64,000 bases of DNA from positions 372,001 to 436,000 of the forward strand of contig NZ_LVYD01000124.1 in NCBI RefSeq assembly GCF_002077945.1, in the 5' to 3' direction. How positions within the stretch are numbered: the stretch's first letter is position 1; the number at the start of each line of letters is the position of its first letter. The translations under genes were made by a program, and so were the position numbers. The notes beneath the pieces were generated by a model, which saw nothing but the letters and a program-made list of their open reading frames with translations, was not told the origin of the DNA and did no database searches. The stretch comes from Niastella vici (lineage in GTDB: Bacteria > Bacteroidota > Bacteroidia > Chitinophagales > Chitinophagaceae). Shown here one piece after another: positions 41,476-49,353 of the stretch.

Positions 41476-42473
41476 AACAATTTACATTTTAAATGAACAG
41501 CATATATTCCATCATGATCTGAGATGTTCAACTGGTAATTGTTGGCATACAATAAGGCCAGCCTGTTCTTAACATTGGAAAGGCCAATGCCCGAATGCCT
41601 GTCTTTCGACTGGTTGGCGGCATCATAATTATTCTCCACGGTAAAGGTGAGCAATTGTTCTTTTACGATGAGGGAGATCTTTATGAATGGGTCCCTGACC
41701 ATACCGATGCCATGCTTGAAAGCGTTTTCGATAAACGGCACCAGCAGCATGGGTTCTATCATGCCTTCGGGATATTCGTTCTGAATATGTACTGTTATTT
41801 TCACATCTTCCCCGAAACGCAATTGCTGCAATGATATATAATTTTCTATTTGCTCAATTTCCCGGCCAATGGAGATCTTTTCTTCATTGCTTTCGTATAA
41901 CATGTACCGTAACAGTTCAGACAAACTGATCAGCGACGGTTCCAGCAAAGGGGATTGCACCCTCGCCAGCGATACCATATTGGTGAGCATATTGAACAAA
42001 AAATGCGGGCTCACCTGCGATCGCAATAATTTAAGTTCGGCATCGAGCCGTTGCGCCCGGGCCTCTTTCTCCATTCTTTCAAATCGTATACGGTCGTACA
42101 CCAGCCTGAAAATAATGCTGGCAAACAAAAAAGGAACGATAGGAAAAAAGATCACGCGCCGGTTCACCGGGGTGAAATGAAAATTGGGGTCCAGCTGCAA
42201 AAAGAAAACCTTGGCAAAGCCTGAGAAAACAACGATCGCCAGCAGGCAAATGAGATAGAGCCACCAGGTACGCCGGTTCAGTAATTTGGGATACAGGTAA
42301 AAAGCGTTCAAATAGAACAGGCCGATATGATACAGGGTAGTGATGAAGTAAAACTGTACCGGCAGTCCAAAAAACGTTTGGTCCCAAAGGATAATGCCGG
42401 GCACGCCCAGCAATAATATCCATACCGCCGCATGGACCCATTTTGATGATACAGTAAGCTGCCCCGGTTTCAT
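41472..42473 (-). CDS. LytS-like sensor histidine kinase (His_kinase family)
   Basis: A 333-residue kinase with four predicted membrane spans (about 12-30, 35-60, 70-92 and 105-128). The phosphoacceptor motif of the His_kinase family (PF06580) is LLRSQVSPHFLFNMLTNMV, about residues 150-170. The ATPase part has PMLLVPFIENAFKHGIG and HSGIGLSNVKNRLALLY. It lacks a large extracytoplasmic sensor domain, so the membrane part itself probably senses the signal. It is translationally coupled to the LytTR regulator behind it. A TATATTTG directly precedes the start codon; if it is the -7 box the transcript would be nearly leaderless. Confidence 0.92.
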   Translation of the reverse strand: MKPGQLTVSSKWVHAAVWILLLGVPGIILWDQTFFGLPVQFYFITTLYHIGLFYLNAFYLYPKLLNRRTWWLYLICLLAIVVFSGFAKVFFLQLDPNFHFTPVNRRVIFFPIVPFLFASIIFRLVYDRIRFERMEKEARAQRLDAELKLLRSQVSPHFLFNMLTNMVSLARVQSPLLEPSLISLSELLRYMLYESNEEKISIGREIEQIENYISLQQLRFGEDVKITVHIQNEYPEGMIEPMLLVPFIENAFKHGIGMVRDPFIKISLIVKEQLLTFTVENNYDAANQSKDRHSGIGLSNVKNRLALLYANNYQLNISDHDGIYAVHLKCKLL

Positions 42474-42583
42474 ACATCAAATATACCAATGCGGTGTAAA
42501 TTAGCACGTATGTGCATCATTTGGTCCGAAGAGTAGACCAAAGGTCGATATGAGTAGACAATTGAGGTGCTAGCTATATGAGG

Positions 42584-42655
42584 TATGAAGTAGGAAATAA
42601 GACGTAAGACGTTCGCGCTCTTCGTACTTCCTACTTCATATTTCGTTTTCCTATT
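42584..42655. repeat. Heptad-repeat palindrome
   Basis: TATGAAGTAGGAA (42584-42596) and TTCCTACTTCATA (42628-42640) are exact inverted repeats around 31 bases of unique sequence. The family is the same as at 1393, 26743, 45568, 46640 and 54108. It lies between the kinase start and the end of the first dehydratase gene. Confidence 0.8.
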
Positions 42656-42711
42656 ATTTCCTTACTTCACAATTAATTACAATATACCTTTCGATAGATC
42701 TCAATCCTGTA

Positions 42712-43986
42712 CTATTCAAAAAAAGGCATACCCGGGATCGCATATTTCTTCATCCCCGCTTCATTGATCTCCACGCCAATTCCCGGTTTATCGGATACAG
42801 TTATAAAACTGTTGTTCACCCATTCGCCATCATAGCTAATGATCTCTTTGAACATAGGCTGGGTATGAAAATACGATTGCCACTCCATGATCATGAAGTT
42901 GGGCACGGATGCACAAACATGGGCAGAAGCCATGGCGCCGAGGAACGAAGCCACCATATGCGGCGCAAAAGGCACATAATATAAACTCGCCAGGTTGGCG
43001 ATCCGTTGTCCCTCCCCCAGCCCGCCACATTTTTGCAGATCGGGCATTATAATATCCACGGCGCCGATCTCGAGCAATCTTCTGAACCCATAGGCCAGGT
43101 AATGGTTCTCACCGGCGCAGATGGGCGTGCTGGTTGAAGCGGTGATCTTTTGATAGGCTTCTACATTTTCGGCCGGGATGGGTTCTTCGAGCCACATGAG
43201 ATTCAGCGATTCCACCCTTTTGGCTATGGCCTCCGCCGTAACAGCGTCGTAACGGCCGTGCATATCTGCACAAATGTCGATAGCAGGGCCCACTGCTTCA
43301 CGCGCAGCAGCCAGCTGATCGTACATGCGTTGCAGTTCGGCAGGGCCGGCGGTCCAGTTATACCTATCATACTTGTTGGGATCATTCGCCTGGTCCAGAT
43401 CGAACTTGATGGCATTAAAACCCATCTTCTTTGCAGTCAATGCGGCTTCGGCAAAATCTTTCGGCGTTGGCAAATTTCGCTGGTACAGGGCCGTGTCGCA
43501 ATACACCCGCACTTTATCGCGGAACTTACCGCCCAGCAACTGGTATACGGGCAACTGCAGGGCTTTTCCTGCCAGGTCCCACAGGGCGGTTTCAATAGCC
43601 GACAATACCGCCACATACATGCCCGACTGGGCGCCCTGGAAGAAACCCGATTTACGGATGTCTTCAAACAGGCGGTGCACATTCAACGGGCTTTTACCTT
43701 TGATGCGTTCGCCAAAATTTTTTACCAGGTGATAGGTGCCCAGAATGGCGTCCACGCCTTCACCGCAACCCCAAAGATCCTGGTTGGTATATATTTTTAC
43801 AAACAGGCTGCCTTTGATATATCCGCACTTCACTTCGGTGATCTTCAGGTTGGAAGGTGGTGACGCTTTTGGCGTTCGCTCTATCGCTTTCTCATATTCC
43901 TGACCGAAAGTGGATAAGGAAGCCAACGGGGCCATAGCCGCCGCAATGGCTGTTTTGGTTATGAATGATCTTCTTGAAGTGGTCAT
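42712..43986 (-). CDS. Enolase-superfamily (mandelate racemase-type) dehydratase with TAT signal
   Basis: A 424-residue enzyme. It starts with a twin-arginine signal (TTSRRSFITKTAIAAAMAPL), so it should be folded and exported to the periplasm. The capping domain (about 45-165) has VKIYTNQDLWGCGEGVDAI. The barrel has a KFD motif in GFNAIKFDLD, metal ligands in DICADMHGRYD (D), LMWLEEPIPAENV (E) and TPICAGENHYLAYG (E), and a general-base histidine in PFAPHMVAS. The D-x-H-G-R pattern recalls galactonate dehydratase-type enzymes that remove water from acid sugars. It is the most downstream gene of the minus-strand half of a sugar-acid locus, next to a second enzyme of the same superfamily. Confidence 0.88.
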   Translation of the reverse strand: MTTSRRSFITKTAIAAAMAPLASLSTFGQEYEKAIERTPKASPPSNLKITEVKCGYIKGSLFVKIYTNQDLWGCGEGVDAILGTYHLVKNFGERIKGKSPLNVHRLFEDIRKSGFFQGAQSGMYVAVLSAIETALWDLAGKALQLPVYQLLGGKFRDKVRVYCDTALYQRNLPTPKDFAEAALTAKKMGFNAIKFDLDQANDPNKYDRYNWTAGPAELQRMYDQLAAAREAVGPAIDICADMHGRYDAVTAEAIAKRVESLNLMWLEEPIPAENVEAYQKITASTSTPICAGENHYLAYGFRRLLEIGAVDIIMPDLQKCGGLGEGQRIANLASLYYVPFAPHMVASFLGAMASAHVCASVPNFMIMEWQSYFHTQPMFKEIISYDGEWVNNSFITVSDKPGIGVEINEAGMKKYAIPGMPFFE

Positions 43987-44044
43987 TGCATTTTTGTTTT
44001 AAATGATCGGGGGATCCGGGGATCCCCTTTAGGGGGCTGGGGGC

Positions 44045-45517
44045 CTAACTCCACAACCTGTCGTGCGACCGCACATCGTTCCATTCGGGCGTTGGCGCGA
44101 AATACGTTTTATTCGCCGGCAGCAAATGTTGTTTGATGGTTTCTTCCACCAGCTCAATGCCCAGCCCCGGGGCTGAGAGCGGCACATTCGCATAGCCCTT
44201 CTCGAACAGCTTGCGGCCATCTGTAGTCTTTACCAGGGTTTCCCACCAGGGATTGTCGAGCGAGTGGTGTTCCAGCGCCAGGAAATTCTGCGTGGCTGCC
44301 GCACAATGAACATTGGCCATAAACGAAACCGGACTGCCGGCAAAATGCATGGCCATGGCCACGCCTTTTTCTTCGGCATAATCGCCAATGCGCTTTGTTT
44401 CCAGGATGCCACCGGCTGTTGCGAGGTCAGGATGTACGATATCAACCGCACCTGCATCTATCAGGGGTTTGAAGCCGTTTAGCAGGTAGATGTCCTCCCC
44501 TGTTAAGACCGGTGTTTCCAACGCATCGGACATTTTTTTGTATTGATCGGTGAATTCCCAGGGCACCATGTCCTCGAGCCAGGCAAGCCGGTAGGGTTCT
44601 ACTTTCTTACCCCAGCGAATGGCATTGTTCAGATCGAAATGACCATAATGGTCGCTCGCAATAGGAATTTCGTACCCCACTACCGAACGCACATCATGTA
44701 CGATCTGCGCCATGCCGTCAAGGCCTTTTTCTGTTATCTGGATGGCGGTAAACGGATGTTTGGTATTGGCATAGTCCATATAACCACCGCGCCATTGCGC
44801 CAGGTTGCTGCCCCAGAATTTTCCGTTCACCAGGGCGCCTTCTTTATCTTTCACTTCACCGATAGAGATATCCATCTTCAACCAGGTCATGCCCTGGTCT
44901 TCGAGCCGGTGTTTGATCTTGGCCTTGAACTCATCGAAGGTGGCCGCTTCGGGCGTATCGGCATAAATGCGTACTTTATCGCGGTACCGGCCACCCAGCA
45001 ATTGCCATACAGGAACATTGTAGGCTTTTCCGCAGAGGTCCCACAAGGCCATTTCCACCGCACATACGCCACCGCCCTGCCGGGCATGACCACCAAACTG
45101 CCGTACCGTTTTGAACAGCATTTCTACATTACAGGGGTTTTGATCAAGAAGGCGGCTTTTTAGCATCAATGCATACCGTTCATCGGCGCCATCACGCACT
45201 TCGCCCAAACCATATATACCCTGGTTGGTATCGATGCGAATAATAGGCGTACGCCCAACGTTCTGAATGATGCAATAACGCATATCGGTGATGCGGAGAT
45301 CTGATGGATTGGAATAGCGGCTGACCTTTTGCGTGGTTTGTGCAATGAGCTCTTCAATGGGCCATAATGCACTGATGCCACCCAATGCAATGCCGCCCAG
45401 CGTGGACCTTTTCAAAAAAGACCGGCGGCTGTTGGGAGCCTCACAGCTGGTATGATCACTAACAGGCGCCGGGTCTTTTAAACCCAGTTTCGTGAGGAAT
45501 TTTTGGGATGGGTTCAT
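44045..45517 (-). CDS. Second enolase-superfamily sugar-acid dehydratase with TAT signal
   Basis: A 490-residue enzyme. A leading segment is followed by a twin-arginine motif, NSRRSFLKRSTLGGIALGGI, again predicting periplasmic export. The capping domain has IDTNQGIYGLGEVRDGADER. The barrel shows IASDHYGHFDLNN (metal ligand region), RLAWLEDMVPWEF (E), TPVLTGEDIYLLNG (E) and VAMAMHFAGSPVSFM (histidine). The substitution of DHYGH for the usual DxNxx and of LEDM for LEEP marks a different subgroup from its neighbour, so the two probably act on different acid sugars or successive steps. The N-terminal segment before the RR motif (about 28 residues) is unusually long; the true start may be internal. 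Confidence 0.86.
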   Translation of the reverse strand: MNPSQKFLTKLGLKDPAPVSDHTSCEAPNSRRSFLKRSTLGGIALGGISALWPIEELIAQTTQKVSRYSNPSDLRITDMRYCIIQNVGRTPIIRIDTNQGIYGLGEVRDGADERYALMLKSRLLDQNPCNVEMLFKTVRQFGGHARQGGGVCAVEMALWDLCGKAYNVPVWQLLGGRYRDKVRIYADTPEAATFDEFKAKIKHRLEDQGMTWLKMDISIGEVKDKEGALVNGKFWGSNLAQWRGGYMDYANTKHPFTAIQITEKGLDGMAQIVHDVRSVVGYEIPIASDHYGHFDLNNAIRWGKKVEPYRLAWLEDMVPWEFTDQYKKMSDALETPVLTGEDIYLLNGFKPLIDAGAVDIVHPDLATAGGILETKRIGDYAEEKGVAMAMHFAGSPVSFMANVHCAAATQNFLALEHHSLDNPWWETLVKTTDGRKLFEKGYANVPLSAPGLGIELVEETIKQHLLPANKTYFAPTPEWNDVRSHDRLWS

Positions 45518-45567
45518 GATGTAATTATTTTGAAGTTGATTAATTGTAAAATTTGAGTTTGTAGGAA

Positions 45568-45689
45568 TACGAAGTAGGAAGTAAGAAGTAAGAAGTAGGA
45601 AGTAGGAAGAACCTCATACTTCAGGACTCAAATCTTTTTTTTCTTTTACACCAATACTTCGTACCTCTTACTTCTTACCTCTTACTTCT
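45568..45689. repeat. Heptad-repeat palindrome
   Basis: TACGAAGTAGGAAGTAAGAA (from 45568) pairs with the complement of TTCGTACCTCTTACTTCTTA (around 45656-45676), with about 50 unique bases in the loop. It occupies almost all of the gap between the RraA gene and the second dehydratase gene. Confidence 0.85.
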
Positions 45690-45694
45690 CTCCC

Positions 45695-46618
45695 CTACCA
45701 GGTCCTATCTTTCATAAACACATCCAGTTCCTGTCTCGACATCGGCAGCTTATCAGGATTCGCATCGAGCCATTTCAGAAAATCTTTTTTGATCTCGTCT
45801 GTCCATTGGGTATCGATCTGTCCGGGTGTATACTTTCCTTCGCGCAAGCGTTGGTGACCAAAGGCATCACGCAGGGCAATGAACTCAGCGTTCAACACCA
45901 CATCTTCCAGCAGCTGGGCCGGAATAAACACCACACCGCCTTTTTTCGCCAACACCGCATCGCCGGGTAATACAGTAGCCCGGCCAATACGAATGGGCAC
46001 ATTAATGCCACCGAGCATCATTTGTTGAATGTAAGAGGGATCGTACCCTTTGATCCAGGCATTGAAACCGTTTATTTCTTCCAACCCTTCCCTATCACGT
46101 ACAGCGCCGTAGAAGATGACCCCGCGGGCAGATCTGGCGTAAATAGCATTGCCAAGGTTATCGCCGATGAGGGTGCCATCCACCACTTTTCCATAACTGT
46201 CGGCAATGTAGATGTCACCGTGCTGAAGCACATCGATGGGCCAGGAATTGGGCGCGCCAATGCGGCTTTCGGCTTTTCCTTTTTCTTTTATCAGTTTGTC
46301 AACATCGGGGCGCATGGGCAGGTATTGTGCAGTTACCGCGCGGCCGGTCATGGCCGAATCGGGATGCAGCACCATCCAGTCGCCTTCGAACTGGTTCATA
46401 TACCCTTTGTTGCGTAAGATGCCCCAGGCTTCTTCGAGCCGTACCGCTTTGAGCCGGGTCAATAGTTTGTCGGATACATGCGGCCGCCCATCGGCAGAAC
46501 GTTCGCCTTTCCAGTCTGGGGTTAGCGCCTTTATTTGTTCTGGAGTCAATGTCGTTTGTTGTGCTTGTAGCAGTGTACATAGCAGGAATTGAAGTAGAAT
46601 AAAGCAACACTTTTTCAT
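45695..46618 (-). CDS. RraA-like aldolase-family protein with signal peptide
   Basis: The start is the ATG at 46616-46618 (MKKCCFILLQFLLCTLLQAQ, a Sec signal peptide); an in-frame TTG nine bases earlier is less likely. The mature protein, about 290 residues, carries the RraA-like fold: GDNLGNAIYARSARGVIF then YGAVRDREGLEE (the G-x-L-x-x-x-x-A...RG motif with the Arg-Asp pair) and FIPAQLLEDVV. RraA-like proteins include 4-hydroxy-4-methyl-2-oxoglutarate aldolases and other pyruvate-class aldolases or decarboxylases. In this locus it may cleave a 2-keto-3-deoxy sugar acid. The signal peptide is unusual and places it in the periplasm with the dehydratases. Confidence 0.85.
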   Translation of the reverse strand: MKKCCFILLQFLLCTLLQAQQTTLTPEQIKALTPDWKGERSADGRPHVSDKLLTRLKAVRLEEAWGILRNKGYMNQFEGDWMVLHPDSAMTGRAVTAQYLPMRPDVDKLIKEKGKAESRIGAPNSWPIDVLQHGDIYIADSYGKVVDGTLIGDNLGNAIYARSARGVIFYGAVRDREGLEEINGFNAWIKGYDPSYIQQMMLGGINVPIRIGRATVLPGDAVLAKKGGVVFIPAQLLEDVVLNAEFIALRDAFGHQRLREGKYTPGQIDTQWTDEIKKDFLKWLDANPDKLPMSRQELDVFMKDRTW

Positions 46619-46639
46619 ATATAGCAAGTTGTTATTGTT

Positions 46640-46713
46640 TACGAAGTAAGAAGAAGGAAGTATGAAATACAGGTTCTTCTTACTTCTTATCTCCTACTTC
46701 TTACTTCTCATAC
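46640..46713. repeat. Heptad-repeat palindrome
   Basis: TACGAAGTAAGAAGAAGGAA is followed, after a short loop, by TTCTTCTTACTTCTTATCTC and more heptads. It fills the gap between the kinase and the RraA gene. Confidence 0.85.
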
Positions 46714-46728
46714 CTATGAGCTCAAAAC

Positions 46729-48279
46729 TTACTTCTTCTTAAAAACATCCTCCACCACCCCATACTTCTGTTGTAACCCGCCGATCGCTTCAAACTCATC
46801 ATACAACTTCACACTCAGCTTTTCAAAAATGCCAAAGTAATCGGCATAGATAGCATGGTGTTGTTTATTGGGTTTATATACATCGGGCAACTCCACTGTT
46901 TTGGCAGCTTCATCGAGCGATTTGTAAATACCCATCTCCGTGGCGCTTAATAACCAGGCGCCAAAACTTACACTGTGAAATTGCTGCCGCAGCCGCACCG
47001 GTTTGTTGAACAGGTCGGCAATCAACTGGGTACAGAATGGAATGGTGCCGAAACTTCCATTTACCGAAAGGCTCTTGATGGTGCGCTGTTCGGCCAGCGT
47101 TTTCCCAATACTGTAGATCTCATACATAATACCTTCAATGGTAGCACGCACAAAATGGCGGCGTTCATGTTTTATATGCAGGCCGAAATAAGCGCCGCGC
47201 GCATTGGCATTCCAGATAGGCGCACGTTCGCCCAACAGGTATGGCAGGAACAACAGTCCATCGGAGCCAGCCGGCACTTTGGCGGCTTCCTCCATCAATT
47301 GTTGTATGCTGTCTTCTATGTCGAACGGATTGGTGAAATCCCCAAACTGCCGGGTGAACCATTCGAAAATATTTCCACCATTATTGGTTGGCCCGCCTGA
47401 GACATAACAATTATCGGTAAGCAGATAATTAAAGAAACGCATTTGCTCGTCTTTCAAAACGGCAGGTCCCATTACACGCACGGCGCCGCTGTCTTCAATG
47501 GTAATGGTAGCCTTGCCCTCGCCTTTCACGCCATCGCCCAGAGTGGCCAAACAACCATCGCTTGACCCGATGAGGATCTTTGTTTCGGCCGGCAATCGCA
47601 GCGATTGTTGATAGGCTTTTTTCAGTTTACCCGTAGCCGTGAATATGGGTGCGAGCTCAGGCAGCTTGGCAGCGGTAATACCGGCATACTGTAATGCATC
47701 GGCTTCCCATTTTATGGTATGAATATTCAACAACCCGGTTGCGGAAGCTATGCTGTAATCGATCATGTATTCGCCGGTGAGCTGGTGAACGATATAACTT
47801 TTAATAGAAAGGAATTTGTTCGCCTGTTTAAAGCGTTCTTTATCGTTGCTCCTGATCCATGCGATCTTTAACAGGGGCGACATGGGATGTATGGGTGTGC
47901 CCGTTGCGGCATACAATTTCTTTCCCAATGCCGAACGCCGTAATTCCTGCGCTTCTTTTTTGGCGCGGTTATCGGCCCAGGTAATGGCATTGCCCAGGGG
48001 ATTGCCATTCTTATCAACCGCCAGCACGCTGTGCATGGCGGCACTGAAGCAAATACAGGCCACCTTTATTTTTTTCGGATGTATATATTCGTTCAATAAA
48101 TTCTTGAGCACATACAGCGTGGTAATAAATATCTGCTCAGGGTCCTGTTCACTGTGATCGGGCTCGGTATGAAATGTAGGATAGTAGCCCTTCAGGGAAC
48201 CGATGACCTGGCCACTGAGCGTAAAAGCAAACACCCGTACGCCGTTTGTCCCCAACTCTATGGTGATGATGCATTTCAT
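46729..48279 (-). CDS. FGGY-family sugar kinase (gluconokinase-like)
   Basis: A 516-residue kinase with both FGGY domains. The N-terminal part begins CIITIELGTNGVRVFAF (phosphate-1 loop with E-x-G-T-x-x-x-R) and has TWADNRAKKEAQEL. The C-terminal part has TITIEDSGAVRVMGPAV and LLFLPYLLGERAPIWNANAR, a signature of the FGGY family, and KSLSVNGSFGTIPFCTQLIA. Sequence features point to the gluconokinase subgroup. It would phosphorylate the sugar acid, or a product of it, in the cytoplasm, for example making a 6-phosphogluconate-like compound. It has no signal peptide, unlike the dehydratases. It lies ten bases downstream of the AraC regulator gene and is probably co-transcribed with it. Confidence 0.85.
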   Translation of the reverse strand: MKCIITIELGTNGVRVFAFTLSGQVIGSLKGYYPTFHTEPDHSEQDPEQIFITTLYVLKNLLNEYIHPKKIKVACICFSAAMHSVLAVDKNGNPLGNAITWADNRAKKEAQELRRSALGKKLYAATGTPIHPMSPLLKIAWIRSNDKERFKQANKFLSIKSYIVHQLTGEYMIDYSIASATGLLNIHTIKWEADALQYAGITAAKLPELAPIFTATGKLKKAYQQSLRLPAETKILIGSSDGCLATLGDGVKGEGKATITIEDSGAVRVMGPAVLKDEQMRFFNYLLTDNCYVSGGPTNNGGNIFEWFTRQFGDFTNPFDIEDSIQQLMEEAAKVPAGSDGLLFLPYLLGERAPIWNANARGAYFGLHIKHERRHFVRATIEGIMYEIYSIGKTLAEQRTIKSLSVNGSFGTIPFCTQLIADLFNKPVRLRQQFHSVSFGAWLLSATEMGIYKSLDEAAKTVELPDVYKPNKQHHAIYADYFGIFEKLSVKLYDEFEAIGGLQQKYGVVEDVFKKK

Positions 48280-48289
48280 GTTTCAGTCG

Positions 48290-49177
48290 TTATTTATTAC
48301 GCAAATGGTTGTTTCGGAATTCACTGGGCCGGTAACCAGTCAGCTTTTTGAACGTGGTTGAAAAATGTTGCGATGAATAAAAACCGGTATCCAGCGCAAT
48401 ATCTGTAACCGAGATCCCGGGCCGCTTTAATAATTTAATGGCTTCAGAGATCCGGATATTGATCAGGTAATTGATGGGTGAAAAGCCGGAATAGCTTTTC
48501 ACCCTTTCCGTGAACAAAGTGGTGCCCATACCCACCAGGGCAGCCATTTCTTCCACGGTCCATTGGTGTGAAAGGTTTTGCCGCAATACTTCTTCGAGGT
48601 GCATAAATGTTTTGGGAAAGTCGCGGGTGGAGTGATTTTGCCGGGTCATTTGCCGGGTTAAAGCAATCAGCAGTTCATCGAGCTGGTGATTGACCCGCGC
48701 CTGGTACGCCACTTCATTATTGAATAATTCACCCTGGATGCATTTGAGTATTTTGCCGGCATCGGGGAACCGGCTCAAAACCGGCGAGGGGTTCAATAAT
48801 AAGATCTTGCCAATAGCCGCGCCTTCGCTTTCCGATAAACCGCTCCACTTGCCAAACATTGGCTGGCCATTATCGGGCTTTTGTACGTCGAGGTGCAGCC
48901 AGGAAAACGAACCGATCTCCAGGGCCCCTTTATCGCTGCCGAACGACGTACCGGGCAGGATCACGGCCACATCACCCGGATAAAAAACATACGGTTGGTG
49001 ATTGATGCGCCATTCGAACCGGCCTTCAATAATATAATAGATGCGTAAGCCTTCCGTGACTGTGGTCAAAAAAGTATTGAAAAGGATAGCGCCATTCTTC
49101 TTCAACCCCAATTCCAGAATATGGGGGAATAATAGCAGCTCGTTCGATTTACCATATTGTAGCACGAATTGATTCAT
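48290..49177 (-). CDS. AraC-family regulator of the sugar-acid locus
   Basis: A 295-residue regulator. The N-terminal cupin-like ligand-binding domain (about 15-150) has EGRFEWRINHQPYVFYPGDV. The C-terminal AraC HTH domain (about 190-292) has WTVEEMAALVGMGTTLFTER, INYLINIRISEAIKLLKRPG and VTDIALDTGFYSSQHFSTTF, ending with FKKLTGYRPSEFR. The gene is divergent from SusC across a 176-bp region, the normal place for the regulator of a carbohydrate-uptake locus. It probably responds to the sugar acid and controls both arms. Confidence 0.92.
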   Translation of the reverse strand: MNQFVLQYGKSNELLLFPHILELGLKKNGAILFNTFLTTVTEGLRIYYIIEGRFEWRINHQPYVFYPGDVAVILPGTSFGSDKGALEIGSFSWLHLDVQKPDNGQPMFGKWSGLSESEGAAIGKILLLNPSPVLSRFPDAGKILKCIQGELFNNEVAYQARVNHQLDELLIALTRQMTRQNHSTRDFPKTFMHLEEVLRQNLSHQWTVEEMAALVGMGTTLFTERVKSYSGFSPINYLINIRISEAIKLLKRPGISVTDIALDTGFYSSQHFSTTFKKLTGYRPSEFRNNHLRNK

Positions 49178-49353
49178 ATGGCGTTACATACTTATCGTGG
49201 ACCCTCTAACCTTAGCAGGAAGCGTATATAAAGAAAGGGAATTTATTCGTCACGCATGTACAAAATTCAACGCAGTTTTATTTTGGTAGTTTTTCATTCC
49301 AATACCGGATAATTTGTCGACCCAACGATTACTCACCAAAACAACTTGCCGGT

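Noticed and set aside
42476-42484. TATATTTG as a definite promoter of the LytS-like gene
   Set aside because: No matching -33 box at the right distance, and the transcript would be almost leaderless; mentioned only as a possibility.
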